From positions 1 to 22,228 of IMG/VR virus record IMGVR_UViG_3300007515_000043: a DNA stretch of 22,228 bases. The stretch is one strand, 5' to 3'. Below are positions 6,796 to 11,429 of this stretch, in pieces. Made by a program: the position numbers and the translations under genes. This DNA comes from a virus. The notes beneath the pieces are model-generated. The model worked only from the letters and a program-made list of their open reading frames with translations, was not told the origin of the DNA and made no database searches. Positions within the stretch are counted from its first letter, which is position 1. The number at the start of each line of letters is the position of its first letter.

Positions 6796-7247
6796 ACAAC
6801 CCCATCTAACTCTTGTATTTTTTTCCAAGTCATATTCTTGTACTTATTAAACAAGTCTTTAATAAACTTGGGAACATCTATCTCTTTAAAAGAGTTCATC
6901 ATAATATCTCTCTCAACAAGGTTTTTATATAAACCATAACTATCCCATTCAATTCGCAAAGGCACATGCTGTGCATGATAAGGAACTTCAATGCCTGAAT
7001 TATATTGAAATCCTTTTCTACGATTGTAGTTTCTTATCTTGTTTTGAAGTTTGTTATGTCTAACCCTTGATTTTTCTTCTAGTTCTTCAATCTTCAGGTC
7101 TAATTCATACAAACTTTTACGCTCACTATCGAATACTTGATAGTCTTTAGTTTGTTTAAGTCTTTCTAATTTTTTTAAATGGTATTGTTCCATTAAATTC
7201 TCCACCTCTTTTGAAATGAAGTTCCTTTCTTTAGCTAATAATTTCAT
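6792..7247 (-). CDS. Hypothetical 151-aa coiled-coil protein
   Basis: The first 75 residues form a strongly charged, probably coiled-coil segment (KEVENLMEQYHLKKLERLKQ and onward), followed by a globular part with YHAQHVPLRIEWDSYG. No family recognised. The start has GAGGAGA six bases upstream and overlaps the acidic coiled-coil gene by 17 bases; the two adjacent helical proteins could interact (inference). Confidence 0.78.
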   Translation of the reverse strand: MKLLAKERNFISKEVENLMEQYHLKKLERLKQTKDYQVFDSERKSLYELDLKIEELEEKSRVRHNKLQNKIRNYNRRKGFQYNSGIEVPYHAQHVPLRIEWDSYGLYKNLVERDIMMNSFKEIDVPKFIKDLFNKYKNMTWKKIQELDGVV

Positions 7248-7503
7248 TTTTACTCTCCTCTAGTTTATCTTGTAAGTCTTCAAGCATGTGTTCTAAATCA
7301 GTAAGTCTTACTTCTAAAGCGTCAATGTTAGCCATTAAATTATCGTCTTCTGCTTCTAGGTCTGCTTGAACATCATCAATTTTAGCTTCTAAATCACACA
7401 GCTTATCATCTACATTATCATTAACAGTTTCTGATACTTCTTCAACCACAGTTTCTGTGAAGTCTTTTAAAGTATCGTGTAATTTTATATCATTATTTAA
7501 CAT
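7231..7503 (-). CDS. Hypothetical acidic coiled-coil protein, 90 aa
   Basis: Almost entirely helical, with heptad-like repeats (DLEAKIDDVQADLEAEDDN, then DALEVRLTDLEHMLEDLQ) and strong negative charge. It shares one base with the previous stop (TAATG). A scaffold-like or oligomerising role is plausible; no function can be assigned. Confidence 0.75.
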   Translation of the reverse strand: MLNNDIKLHDTLKDFTETVVEEVSETVNDNVDDKLCDLEAKIDDVQADLEAEDDNLMANIDALEVRLTDLEHMLEDLQDKLEESKNEIIS

Positions 7504-7715
7504 TATTCTACTACCTCAACTATATCGTCAACATAAATGCTACCGGTTTCATCAAACAAACCTATGTCTGAACCTTTAGCATGAACAAGTAAAGTTGTTT
7601 TAAAACCTCTACCTTGCTTAATGCTTTCCATAGCTGTTGCTCTTGTTGGAAATCCTAATTGTTTTGTAATTAGTTTTGTTCCTTTTTTTATTGTTTCAAA
7701 TCCTTCAATCCTCAT
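7503..7715 (-). CDS. Hypothetical 70-aa protein
   Basis: 70 aa, mixed alpha/beta, no recognised domain. The ATG follows AGGAG by six bases. It is the first gene after the long structured leader at 7716-8058 and so heads the operon that runs without gaps to 3258. The leader is preceded by a consensus promoter (8065-8094). Confidence 0.78.
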   Translation of the reverse strand: MRIEGFETIKKGTKLITKQLGFPTRATAMESIKQGRGFKTTLLVHAKGSDIGLFDETGSIYVDDIVEVVE

Positions 7716-7740
7716 ATCTATCTCCTATCATAAAATTAAG

Positions 7741-7776
7741 TGGTAGTTTTTTAAGCAGGTCTACCAACTACTGCCT
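7741..7776 (-). promoter_or_regulatory. Pseudoknot H1
   Basis: Leftward RNA: stem 1 AGGCAG with CTGCTT (one G-U pair; core GCAG/CTGC, 7771-7774 with 7755-7758); stem 2 TGGTAG with CTACCA (7761-7766 with 7741-7746). Linker TAGT, then an A-rich third loop (TTAAAAAA). Lies just upstream of the AGGAG site of the 70-aa gene. Confidence 0.6.
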
Positions 7777-7883
7777 ATCTCGGAATTATACTCTTGCTCT
7801 AGGCTCTCAAGAGTTTGTAATATAGCTTTCTTATTGATCAGATAAGCAATGCAAACTATTTTAATGCCTCGCTATTATACATG

Positions 7884-7934
7884 TGCTAGTTTGATTTGTT
7901 TTAGAACAGCTTGAATTACTAGCAAAGTCTGTTC
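7884..7934 (-). promoter_or_regulatory. Pseudoknot H2
   Basis: Leftward RNA: stem 1 GAACAG with CTGTTC (7929-7934 with 7904-7909, 6 bp); stem 2 TGCTAGT with ACTAGCA (7918-7924 with 7884-7890, 7 bp); third loop TAAAACAAATCAA, rich in A. Larger second loop (eight bases) than its relatives. Confidence 0.62.
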
Positions 7935-7941
7935 GCAATTT

Positions 7942-7978
7942 CAGTTTCGTTTTTTAAGTGGAGAAACTGGACGCACTT
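7942..7978 (-). promoter_or_regulatory. Pseudoknot H3
   Basis: Leftward RNA: stem 1 AAGTG with CACTT (7974-7978 with 7956-7960); stem 2 CAGTTTC with GAAACTG (7963-7969 with 7942-7948); linker CGTC and third loop AAAAAAC. The architecture matches H1, with different stem sequences. Confidence 0.68.
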
Positions 7979-8013
7979 GTTCAAAGCCCACTATATTTAC
8001 AAAGCGTTGTATT

Positions 8014-8051
8014 AGGATTATTCCTTTAAGTCCCATCCTTGTATTTAGGAC
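8014..8051 (-). promoter_or_regulatory. Pseudoknot K1 near the RNA 5' end
   Basis: Leftward RNA: stem 1 GTCC with GGAC (8048-8051 with 8030-8033, 4 bp); the intervening loop holds AGGAT, which pairs with ATCCT downstream (8035-8039 with 8014-8018, 5 bp). Third loop is A-rich. It begins about seven bases after the predicted transcription start. Weaker than H3 or H4 because stem 1 is short. Confidence 0.45.
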
Positions 8052-8064
8052 ACTTTGCAAAACT

Positions 8065-8094
8065 ATTATATCAGCTAGAGAATTCTGCTGTCAA
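8065..8094 (-). promoter_or_regulatory. Consensus extended -10 sigma-70 promoter inside 154-aa gene end
   Basis: Leftward TTGACA (8089-8094), an 18-base spacer and TATAAT (8065-8070) preceded by TGA. That TGA is also the stop codon of the 154-aa gene, so the promoter is built into the end of a coding region. It drives the structured leader and the operon starting at 7715. Confidence 0.85.
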
Positions 8095-8535
8095 CTCCTC
8101 AATAAGTTTGTAAACATCAAAGTCTCCTCCCATAGTTGTAAGTCTCAATTTAGTTTCTAGTGCTCTTGCTTGTTCTCTAGGCATATACCAACGAACTTTA
8201 TAGCTAGGAGCTCTATCACTATAATGTGTCGTTACATCAAAACCTTGTCCAGCTCTACGACCATAAGTGTATATACTTTCAAGGTCATTAGTTTCGTGAA
8301 ACTCTTTTACTAAATCTTCTATAACCTTTTTTCTCATTTTAATAGATTTAGTTAAGTCTTCTCTTTGTTGAACAAGGTCTTCAACTTCAACTATTGTAAT
8401 ATCAAGAGCTTTTACAAGTGCTTGAACATCTTTACGATTTTCAAATTCTTCTAATCCTTTACTCTCAATCCCCTCTTTTACTTGTGCCAAGATTAAATCT
8501 TGGTCTTTTATTCTCATCATTCTTCCTTGTGCCAT
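8071..8535 (-). CDS. Hypothetical 154-aa protein with coiled coil
   Basis: 154 aa. Residues about 45-85 form a charged helix or coiled coil (VEDLVQQREDLTKSIKMRKK), followed by a segment with YTYGRRAGQGFDVTTHYSD and RWYMPREQARALETKL. No family recognised. The ATG has GGAG and an eight-base spacer. The leader upstream (8571-8811) contains three clear pseudoknots, the last one close to the ribosome site. Confidence 0.78.
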   Translation of the reverse strand: MAQGRMMRIKDQDLILAQVKEGIESKGLEEFENRKDVQALVKALDITIVEVEDLVQQREDLTKSIKMRKKVIEDLVKEFHETNDLESIYTYGRRAGQGFDVTTHYSDRAPSYKVRWYMPREQARALETKLRLTTMGGDFDVYKLIEELTAEFSS

Positions 8536-8570
8536 AATATATCTCCATAAATATTAGCGTTAAAAAATAG

Positions 8571-8602
8571 TGCTAGTTTTTAAATGGAACTAGCAAACCA
8601 TT
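8571..8602 (-). promoter_or_regulatory. Pseudoknot H4
   Basis: Leftward RNA: stem 1 AATGG with CCATT (8598-8602 with 8583-8587, 5 bp); stem 2 TGCTAGTT with AACTAGCA (8588-8595 with 8571-8578, 8 bp); loop 1 two or three T, loop 3 TAAA. Followed by CACTATTTTTTAACG, nearly the same tail as after the SSB pseudoknot. The clearest member of the family. Confidence 0.75.
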
Positions 8603-8642
8603 CTGTTATATACTTTTTGTTCTAGGATATATATCACCTAGA

Positions 8643-8677
8643 GTAGTTTGTCTCTGAAGTAAACTACTAAACGCTTC
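8643..8677 (-). promoter_or_regulatory. Pseudoknot H5
   Basis: Leftward RNA: stem 1 GAAG with CTTC (8674-8677 with 8656-8659, 4 bp); stem 2 GTAGTTT with AAACTAC (8661-8667 with 8643-8649, 7 bp); loop 1 CGTTTA, loop 3 AGAGAC. An alternative partner for GGAAG is CTTCC in the neighbouring hairpin loop (8697-8707), so two folds may compete. Confidence 0.58.
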
Positions 8678-8724
8678 CACCTTCTTAAAATTAGCTAGGA
8701 AGTTTTCAGCTAACCATTAGTATA

Positions 8725-8752
8725 GTAGTTTTTACAGAACTACCAAACTGTA
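8725..8752 (-). promoter_or_regulatory. Pseudoknot H6
   Basis: Leftward RNA: stem 1 TACAG with CTGTA (8748-8752 with 8733-8737, 5 bp); stem 2 GTAGTT with AACTAC (8738-8743 with 8725-8730, 6 bp); loop 1 TTTG, loop 3 AAA. The 5' arm of stem 1 can instead take part in a separate hairpin AACTG/CAGTT (8746-8763), giving two mutually exclusive folds. Confidence 0.65.
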
Positions 8753-8839
8753 GGTTTTCAGTTGTTTAATTTATATCAGTATGAACTGTGGGCTTACCCA
8801 AAAGACTGATAGCTCGTCAGCATTTACCCCGAATTTAAT

Positions 8840-9265
8840 CTAGGATTTTATAGACATGGGAGTACCATATCTAATTCTGTTCCAAAGTCTTCCAAAGAAA
8901 GATGTTTCAGAATAGTATTGAATAGCGTCAATAGTTTCCAAAGTATTTTGGACATCTACATTAGAAGCTATCTCAAGTATTTGCATACCCTTGTTTACTT
9001 TAGTTAAAGGAACTCTCCTTGCAAAATATAAAGCGTCTTGCCTGTTAGGATTATCCTTCTGTCTGTAAACAGATACTTTTCCATTATGAAAAGAGTTAAA
9101 GGTACGACCTGTTTCGTTCCCATATCTAGTTTCATTTGCTCTAACTCTAACAATATTTGCTCCAAACGAATGAGCTTGTAGCCATATTGCTTTGACTAGA
9201 GGTGTAGCATTCTCAATGCTTTGAGTAGTCTCACTACCATTTCTACTGTAAGTAAATTTTGCCAT
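8840..9265 (-). CDS. Hypothetical 141-aa protein (MAKFTYSRNG)
   Basis: 141 aa, no recognised family; rich in Arg/Asn/Tyr around VRANETRYGNETGRTFN and ending IRYGTPMSIKS. The frame is open upstream, but the ATG at 9263-9265 has GAGGAT nearby and starts MAKFTYSRNG. The longer start would lie in the pseudoknot leader with no ribosome site. It is preceded by a roughly 250-base leader from the promoter at 9521-9549, which ends in pseudoknot-like H7 and the shared TTAACGCTAA element. Confidence 0.78.
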   Translation of the reverse strand: MAKFTYSRNGSETTQSIENATPLVKAIWLQAHSFGANIVRVRANETRYGNETGRTFNSFHNGKVSVYRQKDNPNRQDALYFARRVPLTKVNKGMQILEIASNVDVQNTLETIDAIQYYSETSFFGRLWNRIRYGTPMSIKS

Positions 9266-9299
9266 AATATTATCCTCATAATGTTTAGCGTTAATAGGT

Positions 9300-9332
9300 G
9301 TTAGTTTACTTCTACTCGAAACTAACAAAGAG
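9300..9332 (-). promoter_or_regulatory. Hairpin/possible pseudoknot H7
   Basis: Leftward RNA: an 8-bp stem GTTAGTTT/AAACTAAC (9319-9326 with 9300-9307) preceded by TTT and followed by CAC, like H4. The loop contains GAG, which can pair with CTC just upstream (only 3 bp), or GAGTA with TACTC about 50 bases upstream. The hairpin is solid; the knot is weak. Confidence 0.5.
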
Positions 9333-9518
9333 GATTTTCAAAAACAAATCTTAAGCGAATGTTTAAGTCGGGAGAGTACATGCAGGTTATTTTGTATTAT
9401 CAATCGCTGGTGTTTCTCTAAAGTTCCCTTGATATATGAGTGGTTTTATTTTATCTGATGTATATATTATCAGCTCTTTTACTCTATATCCAAAACTTTG
9501 CAATCCTCGATTGCCTTT

Positions 9519-9575
9519 ACACTATGCCACAAGGCAAAGCCGAAGTCAACCCCAAGTTATCTAAAAAAATAAAAT
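9519..9575. repeat. Promoter-bearing direct repeat, copy A
   Basis: An imperfect copy of 10188-10244. Shared blocks include ACTATGCCACAA, CGAAGTCAACC, and the run CAAGTTATCTAAAAAAATAA. The repeat covers the -10, spacer, -35 and an A/T-rich upstream segment of a leftward promoter. Confidence 0.85.
9521..9549 (-). promoter_or_regulatory. Leftward sigma-70-like promoter, repeat copy A
   Basis: TTGACT (9544-9549), 17 bases, CATAGT (9521-9526) with TGG immediately before it (extended -10). An A/T-rich stretch upstream could serve as an UP element. It sits between the 97-aa gene and the 141-aa gene and is duplicated at 10190-10218 with identical spacing. Confidence 0.72.
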
Positions 9576-9604
9576 TATTTATAAACCTTATATCTCCTTA
9601 AATA

Positions 9605-9898
9605 TTAAAGTGTTTCAATTACCCAAACAGTTCCCATTTCCATAGTATTATCATTAAGATAATCAAATGTAGATGATAACTTCACCCAAGAATTTTTAAA
9701 GTTCTTGTATAATAAAGTTCTATCCTCTTTGTGAGAATATACTTCTTGATACCTATAACCCCTTGATTTAAGGTATCTTTTTGCCTTCAACTCATCATTA
9801 AACTGAACAACAATTCTATACTTTGCAGATTTAATATCTTGAGCTTTAGCAGAATTTATTGCTCGTTGTGATTTAGTTAATCGTTTTTTCCCTGCCAT
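9605..9898 (-). CDS. Hypothetical 97-aa basic protein
   Basis: 97 aa with a basic N-terminus (MAGKKRLTKSQRAINSAK) and a region resembling a small alpha/beta domain (YRIVVQFNDELKAKRYLKSRG). No family recognised. A GGAGGG site six bases before the ATG lies inside the end of the acidic 76-aa gene; only two bases separate the genes. A basic protein coupled to a very acidic one invites the idea that they bind each other (inference). Confidence 0.78.
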   Translation of the reverse strand: MAGKKRLTKSQRAINSAKAQDIKSAKYRIVVQFNDELKAKRYLKSRGYRYQEVYSHKEDRTLLYKNFKNSWVKLSSTFDYLNDNTMEMGTVWVIETL

Positions 9899-9900
9899 AA

Positions 9901-10131
9901 TTAGCCCTCCAAATAATCAAAGAGATTATCATTGATAGGTTCAGTGGTTTCAAAATCTCTACACCATTGAGCAATATCTAAATGATCTCTCTCATCTATG
10001 TTATCATCTGACGAGTCATATAAATCATGTGGCTCATCTTGGTTAAGATTAACTTCCAAATCCTCGAAGTCGGTATAATAATCTAGCTCATCACTAGATT
10101 GTTTGTCGGTGTCGCTTATATCATATTGCAT
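9901..10131 (-). CDS. Very acidic 76-aa protein, candidate DNA mimic
   Basis: Of 76 residues, 26 are Asp or Glu and only three are Lys or Arg. Acidic runs include DFEDLEVNLNQDEPHDLYDS and SSDDNIDERDHLD. Such composition is typical of small phage DNA-mimic proteins such as T7 Ocr; no sequence relation to Ocr is claimed. The ATG at 10129-10131 has GGAGGG four bases upstream. A longer frame to 10179 would start at about the first bases of the predicted transcript and lacks a ribosome site. It is the first gene after the promoter at 10190-10218, so it is probably expressed early. Confidence 0.75.
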   Translation of the reverse strand: MQYDISDTDKQSSDELDYYTDFEDLEVNLNQDEPHDLYDSSDDNIDERDHLDIAQWCRDFETTEPINDNLFDYLEG

Positions 10132-10187
10132 AATGCCCTCCAAAAAATATATAAGGTTTCCACAATCGGCAAGTGCCAATCGCTTTT

Positions 10188-10244
10188 AAACTATGCCACA
10201 ACCAAATCCCGAAGTCAACCTCAAGTTATCTAAAAAAATAAAAT
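10188..10244. repeat. Promoter-bearing direct repeat, copy B
   Basis: Partner of 9519-9575, same orientation, about 670 bases away. Differences are concentrated in the spacer between the -35 and -10; the -35, the -10 and the upstream A-rich block are conserved. Confidence 0.85.
10190..10218 (-). promoter_or_regulatory. Leftward sigma-70-like promoter, repeat copy B
   Basis: TTGACT (10213-10218), 17 bases, CATAGT (10190-10195) preceded by TGG. The predicted start near 10183 gives a leader of about 50 bases to the acidic 76-aa gene. It is the first leftward promoter after the terminator at 10577-10614. Confidence 0.74.
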
Positions 10245-10320
10245 AATTAAATAATTTATTAATAAAATAAATCACTTTATATCTTTTGTTTATAATATAT
10301 TATCAACATAAATTATAGAG

Positions 10321-10401
10321 TTCACATAAATGACACATAAATGTCACATAACTGACACAATATGTTGCAGAATTGACACAATTTGTTACATGATTGTCAC
10401 A
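10321..10401. repeat. Eight helically phased TGWCACA-like heptamers
   Basis: Heptamers at 10321 (TTCACAT), 10331 (TGACACA), 10342 (TGTCACA), 10353 (TGACACA), 10363 (TGTTGCA), 10374 (TGACACA), 10384 (TGTTACA) and 10395 (TGTCACA), all in the same direction. Steps are 10, 11, 11, 10, 11, 10 and 11 bases, about one DNA turn each. This would place eight sites on one face of the helix: a candidate operator or origin iteron array. Confidence 0.78.
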
Positions 10402-10493
10402 TAAAATATAAAATCTCCTTCAACCAATCGCCATATTTTATTGTGGCAATTAAAATATTTTATTTTAATTTCCTTAATTTAAAATAGAATAGG

Positions 10494-10525
10494 CATGGTC
10501 TCCATAAAAATTTTAAGAGACCATG
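10494..10525. repeat. End hairpin of left arm
   Basis: CATGGTCTC (10494-10502) and GAGACCATG (10517-10525) form a perfect 9-bp stem with a 14-base loop; an outer 11-bp A/T stem (AATTTAAAATA/TATTTTAAATT) can extend it. The right arm has the corresponding hairpin at 11771-11819 with a different inner stem, so pairing is kept while sequence changed. Confidence 0.7.
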
Positions 10526-10576
10526 AACTCTTAAATTATTTTAAATTGGAAGTTGGAGATTGGAAAAAATAAAAGC

Positions 10577-10614
10577 AAAAAAAAACTCCCGAGCCTGTCG
10601 AAGACTCGGAAGTT
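10577..10614 (-). terminator. Strong intrinsic terminator after the 141-aa gene
   Basis: A 10-bp stem (10584-10593 with 10605-10614, including one G-U pair and a CCGAG/CTCGG core), an 11-base loop, then seven T beyond the stem on the leftward strand. It lies 20 bases after the stop of the 141-aa gene. In the rightward direction only TTTT follows, so it is mainly a leftward terminator. It isolates the two-gene unit from the early operon. Confidence 0.9.
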
Positions 10615-10634
10615 TTGAAAAATTCGATAAAAAA

Positions 10635-11060
10635 TTAGCTAGAACTAGCAGTTGCTTTATCTTTTTCGATAAGATAAGAATTGCAACTCTCTAAAAAGTT
10701 AGCAATTAATTTTTTATCATGTTTACCTAACCAACCTTGCTCTTGGAGTAGAGCTGATTGTTGGTAAGTAATTTCTTCACTAACAGCAAAGGAATTTTTC
10801 ATGTGAGCATACAAAGGATTATATGCTTTGCTTTTATTTTGAGAAAGCTCATCTTTTCTCGCAAAAAGTGCTGGATGCTTCGCTTTTCTAATACTTTTTA
10901 TCAAAGCATCTCTGTATGAATCTACAAACATATTGCAGACTGCATCAGATTGCGAAGCATTCTTGGTTGCCCATGATTTGCCTTCTAATTGAGTAGCAAA
11001 TTTACGAGCTTTCTCGGCTTTTTCCCCAGCCGATTGAGGGGTATAATTTTTATTAGACAT
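10635..11060 (-). CDS. Hypothetical 141-aa protein of the duplicated unit
   Basis: 141 aa, begins MSNKNYTPQSAGEKAEKARK; helical, Lys/Ala/Ser-rich, with one Cys pair widely separated (C42 and C126) and no membrane segment. No family recognised. The ATG has AAGGAG upstream and overlaps the 64-aa gene by eight bases. Its first codons (SNKNY and GEKA) are recognisable in the decayed right-arm copy, showing that the gene was once present twice. It ends just before a strong terminator. Confidence 0.82.
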   Translation of the reverse strand: MSNKNYTPQSAGEKAEKARKFATQLEGKSWATKNASQSDAVCNMFVDSYRDALIKSIRKAKHPALFARKDELSQNKSKAYNPLYAHMKNSFAVSEEITYQQSALLQEQGWLGKHDKKLIANFLESCNSYLIEKDKATASSS

Positions 11061-11247
11061 TATTTAACTCCTTGAGTATATCTAAATTAATTTTAGTATC
11101 CAATGACATTGGTATGTTATTGGACACCACCTTTACCGAACTCTTTAATTTAGCTAGATATCTAGCTGTCTTAAGGATATCGGATTCATCATAGCATGTA
11201 TATTTTATACCGTTCGGTAATATAAATAGTACATAAATTTTATTCAT
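11053..11247 (-). CDS. Hypothetical 64-aa protein of the duplicated unit
   Basis: 64 aa, begins MNKIYVLFILPNGIKYTCYD: a short hydrophobic opening strand, then a charged helix-rich part. It may be a small alpha/beta protein; no family recognised. The ATG follows AAGGAG and six bases (GTACTT region). Its leader contains a 9-bp stem GAAAACCTT/AAGGTTTTC. Transcription probably starts at the divergent promoter at 11338-11367. Fragments of its sequence survive on the opposite strand at 11603-11640. Confidence 0.78.
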   Translation of the reverse strand: MNKIYVLFILPNGIKYTCYDESDILKTARYLAKLKSSVKVVSNNIPMSLDTKINLDILKELNNV

Positions 11248-11337
11248 AAAGTACTCCTTGATGAAATATTAATAAAACATAGAAAACCTTGAAAGGCTTT
11301 TGAAGTTCTTATAAGGTTTTCTTTGCACATAAGCAAA

Positions 11338-11367
11338 AAAATAGCATATAAGTTTATTAAGTGTCAA
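11338..11367 (-). promoter_or_regulatory. Leftward promoter at the palindrome centre
   Basis: TTGACA (11362-11367), 18 bases ending TGC, then TATTTT (11338-11343). Perfect -35 and extended -10, but a weak -10 hexamer. Mirror image of the rightward promoter at 11400-11429. Confidence 0.6.
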
Positions 11368-11399
11368 GTCCGATTCTTATCGCCTATGCCTAGGTTGAC

Positions 11400-11429
11400 T
11401 TGACACTGATAAACTCTTTATGCTATTTA
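11400..11429 (+). promoter_or_regulatory. Rightward promoter at the palindrome centre
   Basis: TTGACA (11400-11405), 18 bases ending TGC, then TATTTA (11424-11429). It would transcribe the decayed copy and the two strong hairpins at 11684-11734 and 11757-11833. Its retention in the right arm suggests the relic may still be transcribed. Confidence 0.5.

Larger units (their letters stand above)
7716..8058 (-). promoter_or_regulatory. 343-base structured leader with four pseudoknots
   Basis: No gene was found here. From the promoter at 8065-8094 the leader would carry four H-type pseudoknots: 8014-8051, 7942-7978, 7884-7934 and 7741-7776. Two other hairpins lie between them: AGTTTG/CAAACT and, inside it, CTTAT/ATAAG at about 7812-7859; and CTCTTG/CAAGAG at about 7791-7813. 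The last pseudoknot ends about 25 bases before the ATG of the 70-aa gene. The spacing of structured units through most of the leader argues for function rather than chance. Confidence 0.65.
8536..8839 (-). promoter_or_regulatory. 304-base structured gap with pseudoknot array
   Basis: No gene was found. From upstream to downstream on the leftward RNA: a two-part hairpin TATCAGT/ACTGATA with inner TGGG/CCCA (8774-8811); pseudoknot H6 (8725-8752); hairpin TTAGCT/AGCTAA (8691-8713); pseudoknot H5 (8643-8677); hairpin TCTAGG/CCTAGA (8621-8642); pseudoknot H4 (8571-8602); then TTAACGCTAA and GGAG before the ATG. An extended -10 (TGATATAAA near 8769) exists but has no good -35, so RNA may instead arrive by read-through from 9521-9549. 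Confidence 0.65.
9266..9604 (-). promoter_or_regulatory. 339-base structured gap before the 141-aa gene
   Basis: No gene was found. Contents on the leftward RNA: promoter at 9521-9549; a 5'-terminal hairpin GCAAT/ATTGC (9500-9514); a larger domain closed by AAAGTT/AACTTT (9494-9499 with 9420-9425) and GATAT/ATATC with inner hairpin CTGAT/ATCAG (9455-9473); a small hairpin CTTAA/TTAAG (9350-9367); and H7 (9300-9332) followed by TTAACGCTAA (9285-9294). The part from 9550 to 9604 is A/T-rich and acts as promoter upstream region. Confidence 0.6.
10132..10634. other. 503-base gene-free region: promoter, phased repeats, hairpin, terminator
   Basis: No open frame with a ribosome site was found. From left to right it holds a short 5' hairpin (ATTGGCA/TGCCGAT, about 10166-10181), the promoter repeat (10188-10244), an A/T-rich stretch (10245-10320), phased heptamers (10321-10401), a small stem GCCA/TGGC (about 10430-10447), the left end of the inverted duplication with hairpin CATGGTCTC/GAGACCATG (10494-10525), and the terminator at 10577-10614. 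Confidence 0.7.
10492..11370. repeat. Left arm of 1.33-kb inverted duplication
   Basis: Contains the 64-aa and 141-aa genes, their promoter, leader and terminator, and an end hairpin. Eleven blocks match the right arm (11397-11821) in inverted orientation and in the same order: for example GGAAGTTGGAGATTG (10548-10562, 15/15), 10517-10532 (16/16), 11249-11266 (18/18) and 11043-11057 (15/15). Confidence 0.9.

Noticed and set aside
7741-7978. PreQ1-I riboswitch (A-rich loop and ACTA ending)
   Set aside because: Topology is similar, but stem 2 is much longer than in preQ1-I, ligand-contacting conserved bases are absent and several different copies occur in tandem.
7741-8811. CRISPR array
   Set aside because: The repeated units are structural, not identical repeats with unique spacers of constant length.
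7716-8839. Type III toxin-antitoxin locus (ToxIN-like)
   Set aside because: The pseudoknot units are not near-identical repeats, and neither downstream protein shows a recognisable ToxN-type sequence; kept only as an analogy.
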